This document shows positions 1-7,572 of a stretch of 34,837 bases of DNA, in pieces. The stretch comes from Oscillospiraceae bacterium (lineage in GTDB: Bacteria; Bacillota; Clostridia; Saccharofermentanales; Fastidiosipilaceae). Each line of letters starts with the position of its first letter. The first letter of the stretch is position 1. Where the stretch lies: positions 1 to 34,837 of the forward strand of contig JAQWFM010000023.1 of assembly GCA_028704415.1 (NCBI GenBank). Direction: 5' to 3'. The translations under genes and the position numbers were made by a program. Below the pieces are notes generated by a model. That model did not search any database. It was not told the origin of the DNA and saw only the letters and a list, made by a program, of their open reading frames with translations.

Positions 1-547
1 GGTGGAAATACGCCGCTTGATCGGCCTGCTGCCAAAATCCAGCCAGATTAGGCTCATTCCATACTTCTACCGGCCATCCGACTACACAGTCGCGCCCGTA
101 GCGGGCAATCAGATGATTCAGCGTTGCCTTGATCAGATCTGCCCAGGCAGCATAGTCTCGAGGCGGCGAAGTCTGTCCCTTCCAGTAAAAGATGGTCTGG
201 CTGCCGGAGGCCATTCGGGCCGGCATAAACCCCAGCTCCAGAAAGGGCTCTATATTGAGGCGAAGATAACTGTCCATGACCCGGTCGAGATAGGTAAAAT
301 TATAATGAACGCTCAGCCTGCCCGTCTCATCCTCCGAGGCCTGATAAATTGCCAGGTCATCTGAAAAGAGCCCGTGCCCGCGAATATGCTTAAAGCCGAT
401 TTTCTGCTGCACCAGTGCCAGCTGTTCCTGATAAGCCTGCTGCAGCGCCAGTCCCATCCGCCCGCTGCCGACGCAATAATCCACGTTATTACGGAAGGAC
501 AGTTCATGCTCCGGATTAATCATATAGGTAATTATTTCTGTCTGCAT
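1..547 (-). CDS. GH39 family beta-xylosidase, N-terminal part (runs off window)
   Basis: This is the N-terminal 182 residues of a glycoside hydrolase family 39 protein; the rest lies before base 1. GH39 enzymes are retaining beta-xylosidases or related glycosidases that release xylose from xylo-oligosaccharides. Seen: an early stretch RNNVDYCVGSGRMGLAL followed by QQKIGFKHIRGHGLFSDD, both typical of the GH39 barrel start, and the acid/base motif VEVWNEPNL with Glu at about residue 165. The ATG at 545-547 is chosen because GGAGGC lies seven bases upstream; another ATG nine codons earlier has no ribosome site. There is no signal peptide, so it probably acts on imported oligosaccharides. It lies downstream of the esterase gene on the same strand with a 133-base gap and probably shares its transcript. 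The family call is confident; the exact substrate is inferred. Confidence 0.85.
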   Translation of the reverse strand, partial: MQTEIITYMINPEHELSFRNNVDYCVGSGRMGLALQQAYQEQLALVQQKIGFKHIRGHGLFSDDLAIYQASEDETGRLSVHYNFTYLDRVMDSYLRLNIEPFLELGFMPARMASGSQTIFYWKGQTSPPRDYAAWADLIKATLNHLIARYGRDCVVGWPVEVWNEPNLAGFWQQADQAAYFH

Positions 548-680
548 GTCTGATGCCTCCATTCATATTAATCAGAGCTGTTCTGCTGAAAATTAATCGC
601 GCGCTTCTCCCTGCTGCCCTAAGCTGCCGGAGCTTGGCCTGTCAGTCAGGCTTAACTCACCTGATAATGGTTTCTTTTAC

Positions 681-1832
681 TCAGCAGGACTTAAAAAGCA
701 AGCAAAGAAACGCTCGGGCGCTCTGGCGCCAGACCTGCCACTCATGATATCCCGGCGCAGTAAAAAAGATGGAGCGGATCCCGCTGGCTTCAAGCGTCCG
801 CAAGGTCTGCTGATTTGTCTGACACATAGGTTCACTTAAGCCTGAAGAGACAAAAAAGAGCGGGTAGGTCTGATTGAACCCGGCCGGGTCAGCAAACTGC
901 CCGGCGTAGTCAATCGTGTCATCCTCAGTCATCAACACCGCGCTGAACAAGCCCAGGGCGGCAAAGCGCTCCGGGTGACACATCACAGTGCGCTGAGTCT
1001 GAAATCCGCCCATGGACAAGCCGGCCATTGCCCGATGCCAGCGGTCTGTAAGGGTCCGGTAATGCTGATCAATAAAAGGAATGCAGTCCTGAACCAGTAC
1101 ATCACTCAAGGCGCCGCAGGACGGGTGCTCACTGTGATCCGGCAAAAAGGCATAGCCGTTATTCATCACAATGATCAGTTCCTCCGCAGCTAGCTCTGCC
1201 AGCAGGTTATCCATGATCAGATTGATATGGCCCTGCCAGACCCAGGCCATCTCACTTTCTCCGCCGCCGTGCTGCAGGTATAAAACGGGATATCGTTTAT
1301 CCGTTGATTCATAACCCGGGGGCGTATAGACAAAACAGTTGCGGGTACGTCCGGTGACCTTGCTTTCATAGTAATTCATACTGACCGTGCCGTGCGGCAC
1401 CTGATTCAGCCGGTAAAAGTCAGTATCAGTCCCCGGCATGTCAAGATAATTCATGGCTTTAAAACAGCCGTAGCCCACCGCAGCCCTGGGATTCAGGACA
1501 GCCTTTCCGTCTACATACCATTCCAGATAATGAAAACCGCTGCCAATGCCGCTGACCTGTATCTCCCAGTACCCTTCAGCAACCGGCAGCAACGGATGCT
1601 GCTGTTTACCCATGGTACCGCCGATACCTGCTACGGCCACACTTTGGGCACCTGGCGCATAGAATACAAAACGGGCCGTTCCCGGGCCGGTAACCTCAAT
1701 GGCCTGCGGGACACTTTCATAATAAATCAGATTGAGGACATTAGTACTCCCGGAAGCCTGACGGACTTTTGCTTCTTTATACTGCGGGTCAAAAAGCAGT
1801 ATGCTGCTTTCAAGATCATGTACCTCAGACAT
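681..1832 (-). CDS. CE1-like carbohydrate esterase with N-terminal E-set domain
   Basis: A 383-residue alpha/beta-hydrolase of the esterase D / feruloyl and acetyl-xylan esterase type. Residues 30-125 look like an immunoglobulin-like E-set (CBM48-like) module (ARFVFYAPGAQSVAVAG and YWEIQV...YLEWYVDG). Residues 140-383 are the catalytic domain. The nucleophile elbow is GLSMGG with Ser273 and the catalytic His is in GYHEW (His363). The usual acid position after the strand LFFVSSG reads LSE rather than xxD, so Glu334 may act as the acid. No signal peptide is present, so a cytoplasmic role on imported acylated oligosaccharides is likely. The start is supported by AGGAGG seven bases upstream. It precedes the GH39 gene on the same strand, which fits removal of acetyl or feruloyl groups from xylo-oligosaccharides. 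The substrate is inferred. Confidence 0.82.
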   Translation of the reverse strand: MSEVHDLESSILLFDPQYKEAKVRQASGSTNVLNLIYYESVPQAIEVTGPGTARFVFYAPGAQSVAVAGIGGTMGKQQHPLLPVAEGYWEIQVSGIGSGFHYLEWYVDGKAVLNPRAAVGYGCFKAMNYLDMPGTDTDFYRLNQVPHGTVSMNYYESKVTGRTRNCFVYTPPGYESTDKRYPVLYLQHGGGESEMAWVWQGHINLIMDNLLAELAAEELIIVMNNGYAFLPDHSEHPSCGALSDVLVQDCIPFIDQHYRTLTDRWHRAMAGLSMGGFQTQRTVMCHPERFAALGLFSAVLMTEDDTIDYAGQFADPAGFNQTYPLFFVSSGLSEPMCQTNQQTLRTLEASGIRSIFFTAPGYHEWQVWRQSARAFLCLLFKSC

Positions 1833-1983
1833 AAGGCTACCTCCTGAGCCAAAACAAGCTTATATCATGATACTAAGGCAGCTTTCAGCCCGGGGCCTGC
1901 CATTCATTGCGGATCTGTGACTAAACCTTGCTATCAATCTACTTGCATCCAGCTGATGACTGCCGGCATCCTGAGACGGATAA

Positions 1984-2021
1984 GAAAAACCGGCGGCCGC
2001 AAATGCTTTGTGACCGCCGGT
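1984..2021 (-). terminator. Rho-independent terminator after the cupin gene
   Basis: Read on the minus strand, ACCGGCGG pairs perfectly with CCGCCGGT across a 17-base loop and is followed directly by TTTTTC. It lies 60 bases after the cupin stop codon and separates that gene from the esterase/xylosidase pair. Confidence 0.75.
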
Positions 2022-2081
2022 CCTTGCTTCCCTGAGGAAAAGCGCCATCCGGCTGCTGCAGAATCAGATAAGTGACCCTTG

Positions 2082-2426
2082 TCAGACAAAGTCCTCCCGC
2101 ATCGGGTTAAAAATATCTAACAGGACGCCTTTTTCAAGGCAGACACAGCCATGTTCTACCCCGTTTTCCTTCAACAAGGTATCTCCGGCCGCTACCTCAT
2201 GGGTAACCCCATCAATCGTAAAGCGAAACCGGCCGCTGACCACATAAGTGATCTGAGTGTGAGGGTGTGCATGTAATTTACCCACCGCCCCGGTTTCAAA
2301 ATGATTTTCCACACACATTAACTGGTCATTATAGGCCAGGACCTGGCGTTTGATGCCCTGATCGGCCCGCACGGCCGGTACCTCCTGATGGTATACCCAA
2401 CGCTGATGCTTTTCTGTCTTTTTCAT
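2082..2426 (-). CDS. kdgF: KdgF-like cupin (pectin-derived uronate metabolism)
   Basis: A 114-residue single-domain cupin. KdgF proteins speed the conversion of unsaturated uronates (from pectin or alginate breakdown) to the linear keto sugar. Seen: cupin motif 1 HAHPHTQITYVVSGRFRF (His52, His54 and Gln58 as likely metal ligands), cupin motif 2 ENGVEHG (His92), and the C-terminal NPMREDF typical of KdgF-type cupins. The length matches the family. The start is set by GGAG six bases before ATG. An intrinsic terminator follows. The nearby GH28 protein (30915-32540) also points to pectin use. A generic small cupin of other function cannot be excluded because the family is broad. Confidence 0.75.
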   Translation of the reverse strand: MKKTEKHQRWVYHQEVPAVRADQGIKRQVLAYNDQLMCVENHFETGAVGKLHAHPHTQITYVVSGRFRFTIDGVTHEVAAGDTLLKENGVEHGCVCLEKGVLLDIFNPMREDFV

Positions 2427-2562
2427 GCGTTACTCCATTCCTGCCCGCTGCTGTCCGCAGCAGCGCTGCTGCTATTATCCGTCAAGCCAGGCTCAAGCTC
2501 AAGTCAGGTCAGCGTGCCCGGAGATACCCGATTGCTCAGGTGATGGTCAGCCAGCCCAAAGC

Positions 2563-2575
2563 TTAGGCTGAGGCC
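2563..2575 (+). promoter_or_regulatory. Candidate operator, TTAGGCTGAGGCC copy
   Basis: One of three similar elements in the 636-base control region: TTAGGCTGAGGCC here, TTAGGCTTGAGCC at 2703-2715 and TTAGGCCTGAGGC at 3017-3029. The spacing and position fit regulator sites for the pyrimidine operon, possibly for the PucR-type protein encoded at 10513. The link to any regulator is inference. Confidence 0.35.
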
Positions 2576-2702
2576 ATGGCAGCCGGATTGGCTCCCGGCG
2601 CTGTTCAGACTTTATTTGCAAGTTTTTGTTTTCTTTCTTTCATTTTTTATGGATGTTTTATGACTTTTTTGCTTCGGTCCAGCGCTGAGTCCAGGCCATG
2701 GT

Positions 2703-2717
2703 TTAGGCTTGAGCCTA
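2703..2717 (+). promoter_or_regulatory. Candidate operator, palindromic TAGGCT-TG-AGCCTA copy
   Basis: The second TTAGGC element. Bases 2704-2717 form a perfect six-base inverted repeat, TAGGCT and AGCCTA, separated by TG, as expected for a dimeric regulator site. The reversed form CTTGAGCCTGG is also seen in the minus reading near 2487-2500. Confidence 0.35.
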
Positions 2718-2860
2718 TAGGTCAGAGCACATTCATGTTTTTGCAGCACAGTATTGGCTAATCCTGATCAGGTTTCATTGATTATTCGCCTCATGCCTGC
2801 TTGCGTTGCGTCTGTTTTATAATCTATTTGCACTATACAGGCTGATTATATTAGGTTATG

Positions 2861-2889
2861 TTGACAAGAATGCCGCCAGTGATTTTAAT
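2861..2889 (+). promoter_or_regulatory. Sigma-70-type promoter for the pyrimidine operon
   Basis: TTGACA at 2861-2866, then exactly 17 bases, then TTTAAT at 2884-2889: a full consensus -35 and a five-of-six -10. It would start transcription near 2896 and leave a leader of about 165 bases that contains the third TTAGGC element (3017-3029), a position suited to repression. Confidence 0.6.
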
Positions 2890-3016
2890 AGACTCATAGT
2901 TTGAAAGCAGTTTTTTCCAAAGGTTTCAATCACATACCGCTCATGCAGCTGAAAGCCTGTTTGCAAGATTAATTATTACAATATTCATTTGCAATCAGCT
3001 AAAGCATAAGTCAAGG

Positions 3017-3029
3017 TTAGGCCTGAGGC
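3017..3029 (+). promoter_or_regulatory. Candidate operator, TTAGGCCTGAGGC copy in the leader
   Basis: The third copy of the TTAGGC..TGAG element, downstream of the predicted promoter and 34 bases before the first start codon. Bound protein here could act as a roadblock. Function is inferred from repetition and position only. Confidence 0.35.
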
Positions 3030-3062
3030 AAAAATTGTGGTACAGGCGTGCAGGGGGGAAAC

Positions 3063-3941
3063 ATGAAAAACACAGCAGGACGCTTAAAACGAGCAACGGG
3101 AGCTCCGGCCAGCGGTATAGCCGCTGATCTCAATCCAAGTGAACGGTCATCTGAATCTGCTTTGGCTGAACCAGCCGCGCAAAGCGGCATCAGCTTAAGC
3201 GGCGTCAGTAAAGCTTATCCGGTCAATGGAGAAATGATCCCGGTTTTAAAAAATATCAACCTTGACATTAAACAAGGCGAATTCATTTCGCTGGTAGGGC
3301 CTTCCGGCTGCGGTAAGACGACGACCTTGCGGATCATAGCCGATCTCATTTCTCCCAGCAGCGGTACGGTACTCATCGGCGGCCAGACGCCGCGGCAGGC
3401 CAGGCTGAAACGCCGTTATGGCATGGTTTTCCAGAGCGCCGTCCTGTATGACTGGCGTACGGTCATCAAAAATGTCATGCTGCCGCTGGAAATCATGAAG
3501 CTGCCTAAACAGGAACAGCAGCAGCGGGCTGAAGCCATGCTGGATATGGTAGGGTTAAAAAACTATGCCGCGCACTATCCCGGTCAGTTAAGCGGAGGCA
3601 TGCAGCAGCGAGTCGGCATAGCCCGGGCCCTGGCCCTGAAGCCGGATATTCTGTTAATGGATGAACCGTTTTCAGCTTTGGACGAGTTTACCCGGGAAAA
3701 GCTGCATGAGGATCTGCTGCAGATTTGGCAAAAGACGCATAAAACGATTGTCTTTGTCACCCACAATATAGCTGAGGCCGTCTACCTGTCTGACCGCGTC
3801 TGCGTCATGTCACCTCATCCGGGTCGGATCAGTAACATCATCGAAATCGGTCTGCCCAGACCTCGCAATCCGCAGGCCAAAACCTCCGCTACCTTTTCAG
3901 CCTATGTCAATCTGGTCCGCAGCAGTTTTGAGGGCGTCTGA
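3063..3941 (+). CDS. ABC importer ATP-binding protein (SsuB/TauB/ThiZ type)
   Basis: The cytoplasmic ATPase of an importer, 292 residues. Seen: Walker A GPSGCGKTT (79-87), Q-loop Gln124, signature LSGGM (176-180), Walker B ILLMDEP (Asp200, Glu201) and switch His234 (VTHN). The family is the nitrate/sulfonate/taurine/thiamine-precursor group (YGMVFQ, MDEPFSALDEFTREKL). About 42 residues precede the ABC domain, longer than usual and without motifs. The ATG at 3063 is preferred over a GTG 15 bases upstream because the G-rich ribosome site (AGGGGGGAA) lies between them. It is the first gene of the operon; two permeases and a receptor follow. Substrate by context: a pyrimidine base or a ring-reduced or hydantoin-like relative. 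Confidence 0.93.
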   Translation: MKNTAGRLKRATGAPASGIAADLNPSERSSESALAEPAAQSGISLSGVSKAYPVNGEMIPVLKNINLDIKQGEFISLVGPSGCGKTTTLRIIADLISPSSGTVLIGGQTPRQARLKRRYGMVFQSAVLYDWRTVIKNVMLPLEIMKLPKQEQQQRAEAMLDMVGLKNYAAHYPGQLSGGMQQRVGIARALALKPDILLMDEPFSALDEFTREKLHEDLLQIWQKTHKTIVFVTHNIAEAVYLSDRVCVMSPHPGRISNIIEIGLPRPRNPQAKTSATFSAYVNLVRSSFEGV

Positions 3942-3993
3942 CCCGGCGCCTGCGCTTAAGGGTTCAGGGTTTTATCACAGGGGGAAATCACGG

Positions 3994-4854
3994 ATGAAAC
4001 AGCAACCGAAATCTAAAATTCAATCTAAACCAGGTTTTGCCTCACTGACCCAGGCTAAATGGCCGGTCACCCTGGTCTGGCTCATAGGTTTGATCCTGAT
4101 CTGGGAACTGGCAGCCTTTGAAGTCGCCCAGACAAAACGCACGCCGGAAAACGTCCTGCCCCATCTGTATCAGATCATTGCCGCGGCCTTCAGCGGAAAA
4201 AAAGTCACTAACAATCTGACCGCCACGCAAGTCGTGCTGATTAACGCCGCGTCCACCTTACTCCGGGCCGGTCAGGGCTTTGTCATAGGGGTGGCGTTTG
4301 GTTACCTGCTGGCCTTATTAATGAGCTTATCTAAAATTGTAGAAAAAATCGCTTTTCCTTACCTGATGCTCATTCAGATGATACCTATTCTGGGCATGGC
4401 GCCCATTGTGCTCTCTATAACCGGCGATATCAACCGGAGCCGTATCGTCATTGCGGCCATCTTAACCTTTTATCCGATTGCGGCCAACTGCCTGGCCGGT
4501 TTTAAAGCGGTCGAACCTCAGAAGCATGAATTAATGTATTCATATGGCGCTAATAAGTTTCAGCTCTATACCAAAACGATGATTCCGGCAACCTGGCCTT
4601 ACTTCTTTACGGGGCTGAAAATATCCGCGCCCCTGGCAATCACCGCTTCCATTTTGGTGGATACCCTGCAAGGCGGCGGTGGACTGGGCAGCATGCTGTC
4701 ACAGTCGCTGAAACACGCCATGTCAGTTTATGTCTTCTGGCTCATTATTTTCTTCGTTGCCTTTATTGGGATGTTCAGTTTCTACCTGATGGGCGTTTTG
4801 GAAGCCTGGCTTTGCCCTTACCGTAAGTGGGAAAAAGGAGGAAATGAAGCATGA
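3994..4854 (+). CDS. ABC importer permease 1 (BPD_transp_1, SsuC/ThiX type)
   Basis: A 286-residue inner-membrane permease. Hydrophobic segments begin at WPVTLVWLIGLILIWELAA and recur through the C terminus (VFWLIIFFVAFIGMFSFYLMG). The coupling loop has the form LMYSYGANKFQLYTKTMIPATWP, the EAA-like motif that contacts the ATPase. The start at 3994 follows AGGGGGAAATCACGG; a longer reading from 3904 would overlap the ATPase gene and lacks a ribosome site. The stop overlaps the next permease start (ATGA), indicating translational coupling. It probably pairs with permease 2 as a heterodimer. Confidence 0.9.
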   Translation: MKQQPKSKIQSKPGFASLTQAKWPVTLVWLIGLILIWELAAFEVAQTKRTPENVLPHLYQIIAAAFSGKKVTNNLTATQVVLINAASTLLRAGQGFVIGVAFGYLLALLMSLSKIVEKIAFPYLMLIQMIPILGMAPIVLSITGDINRSRIVIAAILTFYPIAANCLAGFKAVEPQKHELMYSYGANKFQLYTKTMIPATWPYFFTGLKISAPLAITASILVDTLQGGGGLGSMLSQSLKHAMSVYVFWLIIFFVAFIGMFSFYLMGVLEAWLCPYRKWEKGGNEA

Positions 4855-5930
4855 ACAACTATCAGCTGGAATCTGCTGCCACGGCGGGCATCGCCGCCTG
4901 CTTTGAGCCCCAGCAGCCGGTACAGGCCAGAATGGCCACCGCCGCGGAGACCCCGGTGGTTAAAACCGGCGCAACGAAAGGCCTGGCCACAGAGGACCCG
5001 GCAGTTTTAAATCAGTCTGCCCCGGCAGCGTCGCCGCTGTTATCTCACGCGCCGGTTGCCGCGGCCAGTCTGTCTGAGCCGGCGACACAGCCAGACGCCG
5101 GGACAACCGCGGCCGCGGCGCAATTAAGGCTAAAAGCACCGTCAGACCGCTGGGCTAAGGCCGGCACGCTGCTGTATCCGCTGCTGTTTGGGGTATTGAT
5201 TTTTATCCTGTGGCAAAGCGGTCTGCTGCATATTTTGCTGGGAACCGATGACTTTACCCTGCCCGCGCCCTCCCGGATTGTCCGGATCATGATCGATAAC
5301 AGCGGTAAAATCTGGGCCAATGTCATAACCACCCTGCAAGCCGCCTTAAGCGGTCTGTTCTTTGGCTCTTTACTGGGCTTTCTCACCGCCTTTTTAGCCA
5401 TGCGGTTTCCGCGCTGGGGCAGCGGCGGCCTGACTCTGGTGTCGGCATTCAATGCCATTCCTATCATCGCTCTGGCCCCGGTGATTACCAACTGGACCAA
5501 GGATGTCAGTTCAGAGGCCGCAACCCGCAGTATGGTAGCTAAAATTCTGGTCGTGACCCTGGTCTGTATGGCATCCATGAGTGTCAACGCTTACAGAGGG
5601 CTCACCGAGCTTAAACCATTTTCCCTGGACCTGATGCATTCCTATGGATCCGGGCGCGGCGCAGAATTTATCAAACTGCGCCTGCCTAACTGCATCCCCT
5701 ATATCTTTACCGCTCTGAAGGTCGGCGTGCCGACCAGCGTCATCAGCGCCATGATCGCGGAGTATTTTGCTGAATTCATCACCGGAGTCGGCCGCCAGAT
5801 CCGTGAAAACATTGTCCTGGCACAGTATCCTACCGCCTGGGCTTACATTATGACCGCCTGTCTGATGGGGATTATCCTATATGCCATTTTAATAAGTGTG
5901 GAAACCGTGGCTTTGCGGCATCGCCGCTGA
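4851..5930 (+). CDS. ABC importer permease 2 with long Ala-rich N-terminal extension
   Basis: A 359-residue permease of the same family as its upstream neighbour. The membrane part starts near residue 100 (LLYPLLFGVLIFILWQSG) and carries the coupling loop LMHSYGSGRGAEFIKLRLPNCIP. The first 98 residues are an Ala/Pro/Thr-rich low-complexity segment with no hydrophobic helix, absent from typical family members of about 260 residues, and would lie in the cytoplasm. The ATG at 4851 has AAAGGAGG upstream and overlaps the previous stop, so the extension is very probably translated. Its role is unknown. Confidence 0.9.
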   Translation: MNNYQLESAATAGIAACFEPQQPVQARMATAAETPVVKTGATKGLATEDPAVLNQSAPAASPLLSHAPVAAASLSEPATQPDAGTTAAAAQLRLKAPSDRWAKAGTLLYPLLFGVLIFILWQSGLLHILLGTDDFTLPAPSRIVRIMIDNSGKIWANVITTLQAALSGLFFGSLLGFLTAFLAMRFPRWGSGGLTLVSAFNAIPIIALAPVITNWTKDVSSEAATRSMVAKILVVTLVCMASMSVNAYRGLTELKPFSLDLMHSYGSGRGAEFIKLRLPNCIPYIFTALKVGVPTSVISAMIAEYFAEFITGVGRQIRENIVLAQYPTAWAYIMTACLMGIILYAILISVETVALRHRR

Positions 5931-5990
5931 GCCAGTCTGGCTAAACTGCCGGGGGGCGTTTAGCACATAATAATGAATTTTCCCGGTTAA

Positions 5991-6005
5991 GCTGCCTCAG
6001 GCAGC
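5991..6005 (+). other. Intercistronic hairpin between permease 2 and the receptor gene
   Basis: GCTGCC-TCA-GGCAGC is a perfect six-pair hairpin, flanked farther out by CCCGGTT and AAACGGG that could extend it. No U-run follows, so it is not a standard terminator. A hairpin ahead of a binding-protein gene could stabilise the receptor message; that is inference. Confidence 0.4.
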
Positions 6006-6051
6006 GGCTGGTGAAAAGATAAACGGGAATCAAAAACAAGGGGGGAAACAC

Positions 6052-7314
6052 ATGAAAGGAAGCAATCTGAAAAAGCACCTGTACCAAGGCCTGTCTCTGG
6101 GACTGGCGGCGCTCCTGTTAGCCGGGTGTTCATCCGGCTCCAGCAGTCAGACCGAAGCCACAACTAAGACCACCACGGAAGCTGCCACCACGGCTGGCAG
6201 CACGACGGCAGTCGATACGACGACAGCTGATACGGCTGCCGCCACCACCGCCGGGACCACCGCGGCCGCCACCACCGCCGGCAGCAGTGCAGACGACAGC
6301 AGCGGACCTTATTTTCCCGCTTCAGCCACCGCAGAAGAAGTCCTGACCAAAGCCGCCGGAGAAGGCAAAGTCGGCAACTGGGGGCTGGGCAATGAGTACG
6401 AAGTCGAGGCGCTGCTAAGTAAGTACAGCCTGCCGACAGACTATCTGAGTCAGGCTTTTGACATGGATGGTTTTGATGACGACTCCATTCTGCTGGCTTC
6501 GGCTATGACCTACAATGAACTGGGCCTGGTTAAAAACGACTATGACGGCGGCTATGGCTACGGCGATACCGTGGCCACTATCGATATGAACGATGAAGGG
6601 GTCGCCATGCTGGAGGATAACCTCTTCACCACCAAGAGCTTTGCGGAAGAGAATCCCAATACGGTAAAAGCCTTCATCTACGCATCACTCAAAGGCTGGC
6701 AGGATGCCTGCGCGGATCCGGAAGCCGCCGCTCAGATCGTTTTTGAAGCCGGCTCCTCCGTTTCAGCTGATCACCAGAGCTATATGGCGGCCGAGGTTAA
6801 AAAACTGGTAGAAACCGACACCCAGGGTAATGCGGTCAGTGATTACGGCAAAATGGAAGAAAGCGCCATGCAGCAAACCCTGGATCTGGCCAAACAGTAC
6901 ATCCAGCTGGAAGATGCTGTGGCCTCTGAAACGCTTAGCAGTCTGACACTGGATGATATCCGTGATACCAGCTACTGGGAGGCGGCTAATTTGTCGGCTG
7001 ACGCAGCAAGTATAGGGACGCCTGAAAAAACCGATGTATCCATTCAGTTAAAGTGGCTGCCCCAGGCTCAATTCATGGGTTACTACGTCGCGCAAGCTAA
7101 AGGTTATTACGATGAAGTGGGCCTGAACGTTACCATCACCCCGGGCGGCGGCGACATTGGCGAAACCACCGCTGTATATAACGGCACAGTTGACTTTGGC
7201 GTCACCTGGGTATCCAACCTGATCGCCGCCAATGCCGGTGGTATGAACCTCCTGGAGGTGGCCCAGATCTATCAGCGTTCCGGCCTGGTTCTGGTATACA
7301 AACTGAATCAGTAA
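6052..7314 (+). CDS. Circularly permuted NMT1/THI5-like receptor lipoprotein of the ABC importer
   Basis: A 420-residue substrate-binding lipoprotein. The signal peptide ends in a lipobox, LLLAGC, with Cys26 as lipid anchor. A Thr/Ala/Ser-rich tether covers about 27-85. The domain order is unusual. The segment that is central in the NMT1/THI5-like family (VGNWGLGNEYE, 107-117) comes first, followed by the normal C-terminal part (ENPNTVKAFIYASLKGW...). Only then comes the family's normal N-terminal part, QLKWLPQAQFMGYYVA (from 332), through PGGGDIGETTAVYNG and FGVTW to AQIYQRSGLVLVYK at the very end. All pieces of the fold appear once, so this is a permutation rather than a duplication. A strong GGGGGGAAACAC ribosome site precedes ATG. 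Location between permeases and dihydropyrimidinase suggests a pyrimidine-type ligand. Confidence 0.9.
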   Translation: MKGSNLKKHLYQGLSLGLAALLLAGCSSGSSSQTEATTKTTTEAATTAGSTTAVDTTTADTAAATTAGTTAAATTAGSSADDSSGPYFPASATAEEVLTKAAGEGKVGNWGLGNEYEVEALLSKYSLPTDYLSQAFDMDGFDDDSILLASAMTYNELGLVKNDYDGGYGYGDTVATIDMNDEGVAMLEDNLFTTKSFAEENPNTVKAFIYASLKGWQDACADPEAAAQIVFEAGSSVSADHQSYMAAEVKKLVETDTQGNAVSDYGKMEESAMQQTLDLAKQYIQLEDAVASETLSSLTLDDIRDTSYWEAANLSADAASIGTPEKTDVSIQLKWLPQAQFMGYYVAQAKGYYDEVGLNVTITPGGGDIGETTAVYNGTVDFGVTWVSNLIAANAGGMNLLEVAQIYQRSGLVLVYKLNQ

Positions 7315-7572
7315 ACAGGACCGAACCTAAACCTTTGCGGCGGCATCAGCCGCGCAGGCTGTCGTCTGACCGACACAGCCTGCTCAAACTAAACCAACCC
7401 ATCTTCTCATTAGGATTTGACCTGGAAAGGCCATAAACAAGGTTTTGGCAGACCCCGGGCTGGCAGTAGCCTGTGCAATTTTGTCAAGCAGACAGCTTGC
7501 CGTTAAGTGCTACGCTTTGCCAGACCCGGCCTGCCCCTTACGTCTTAAGCTAAGGCAGAAAGGATACCAGCT

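Larger units (their letters stand above)
2427..3062. other. Gene-free control region upstream of the pyrimidine operon
   Basis: 636 bases with no credible gene. It holds a GCTGCTG/CAGCAGC hairpin (2447-2464) just upstream of the cupin, a T-rich tract at about 2608-2671, three related TTAGGC..TGAG elements, an isolated TATAAT at 2818 without a partner -35, and a good sigma-70 promoter at 2861-2889. The cupin (minus) and ABC operon (plus) diverge from it. Confidence 0.6.

Noticed and set aside
621-635. AAGCT-GCCGG-AGCTT hairpin between esterase and GH39 genes
   Set aside because: Only five pairs with no U-run; too weak to call a terminator or processing site.
1392-1847. 151-codon plus-strand frame opposite the esterase gene
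   Set aside because: It is antisense to a gene with clear catalytic motifs and carries no motif of its own.
2818-2823. Perfect TATAAT as an extra operon promoter
   Set aside because: No -35-like hexamer at 16-18 bases upstream; the TTGACA-17-TTTAAT pair at 2861 is much better.
5045-5587. 180-codon minus-strand frame opposite permease 2
   Set aside because: It is an out-of-frame shadow of a well supported permease in GC-rich sequence, with no recognisable domain or ribosome site.
6120-6300. Thr/Ala-rich repeats in the receptor gene as a mobile or unstable repeat
   Set aside because: They encode the ordinary low-complexity tether between lipid anchor and domain seen in many Gram-positive lipoproteins.
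7354-7383. Hairpin GCAGGCTG/CAGCCTGC after the receptor gene as a terminator
   Set aside because: No U-run follows (TCAAACTAAACC). It could reduce read-through, but it is not a standard intrinsic terminator and the operon seems to continue.
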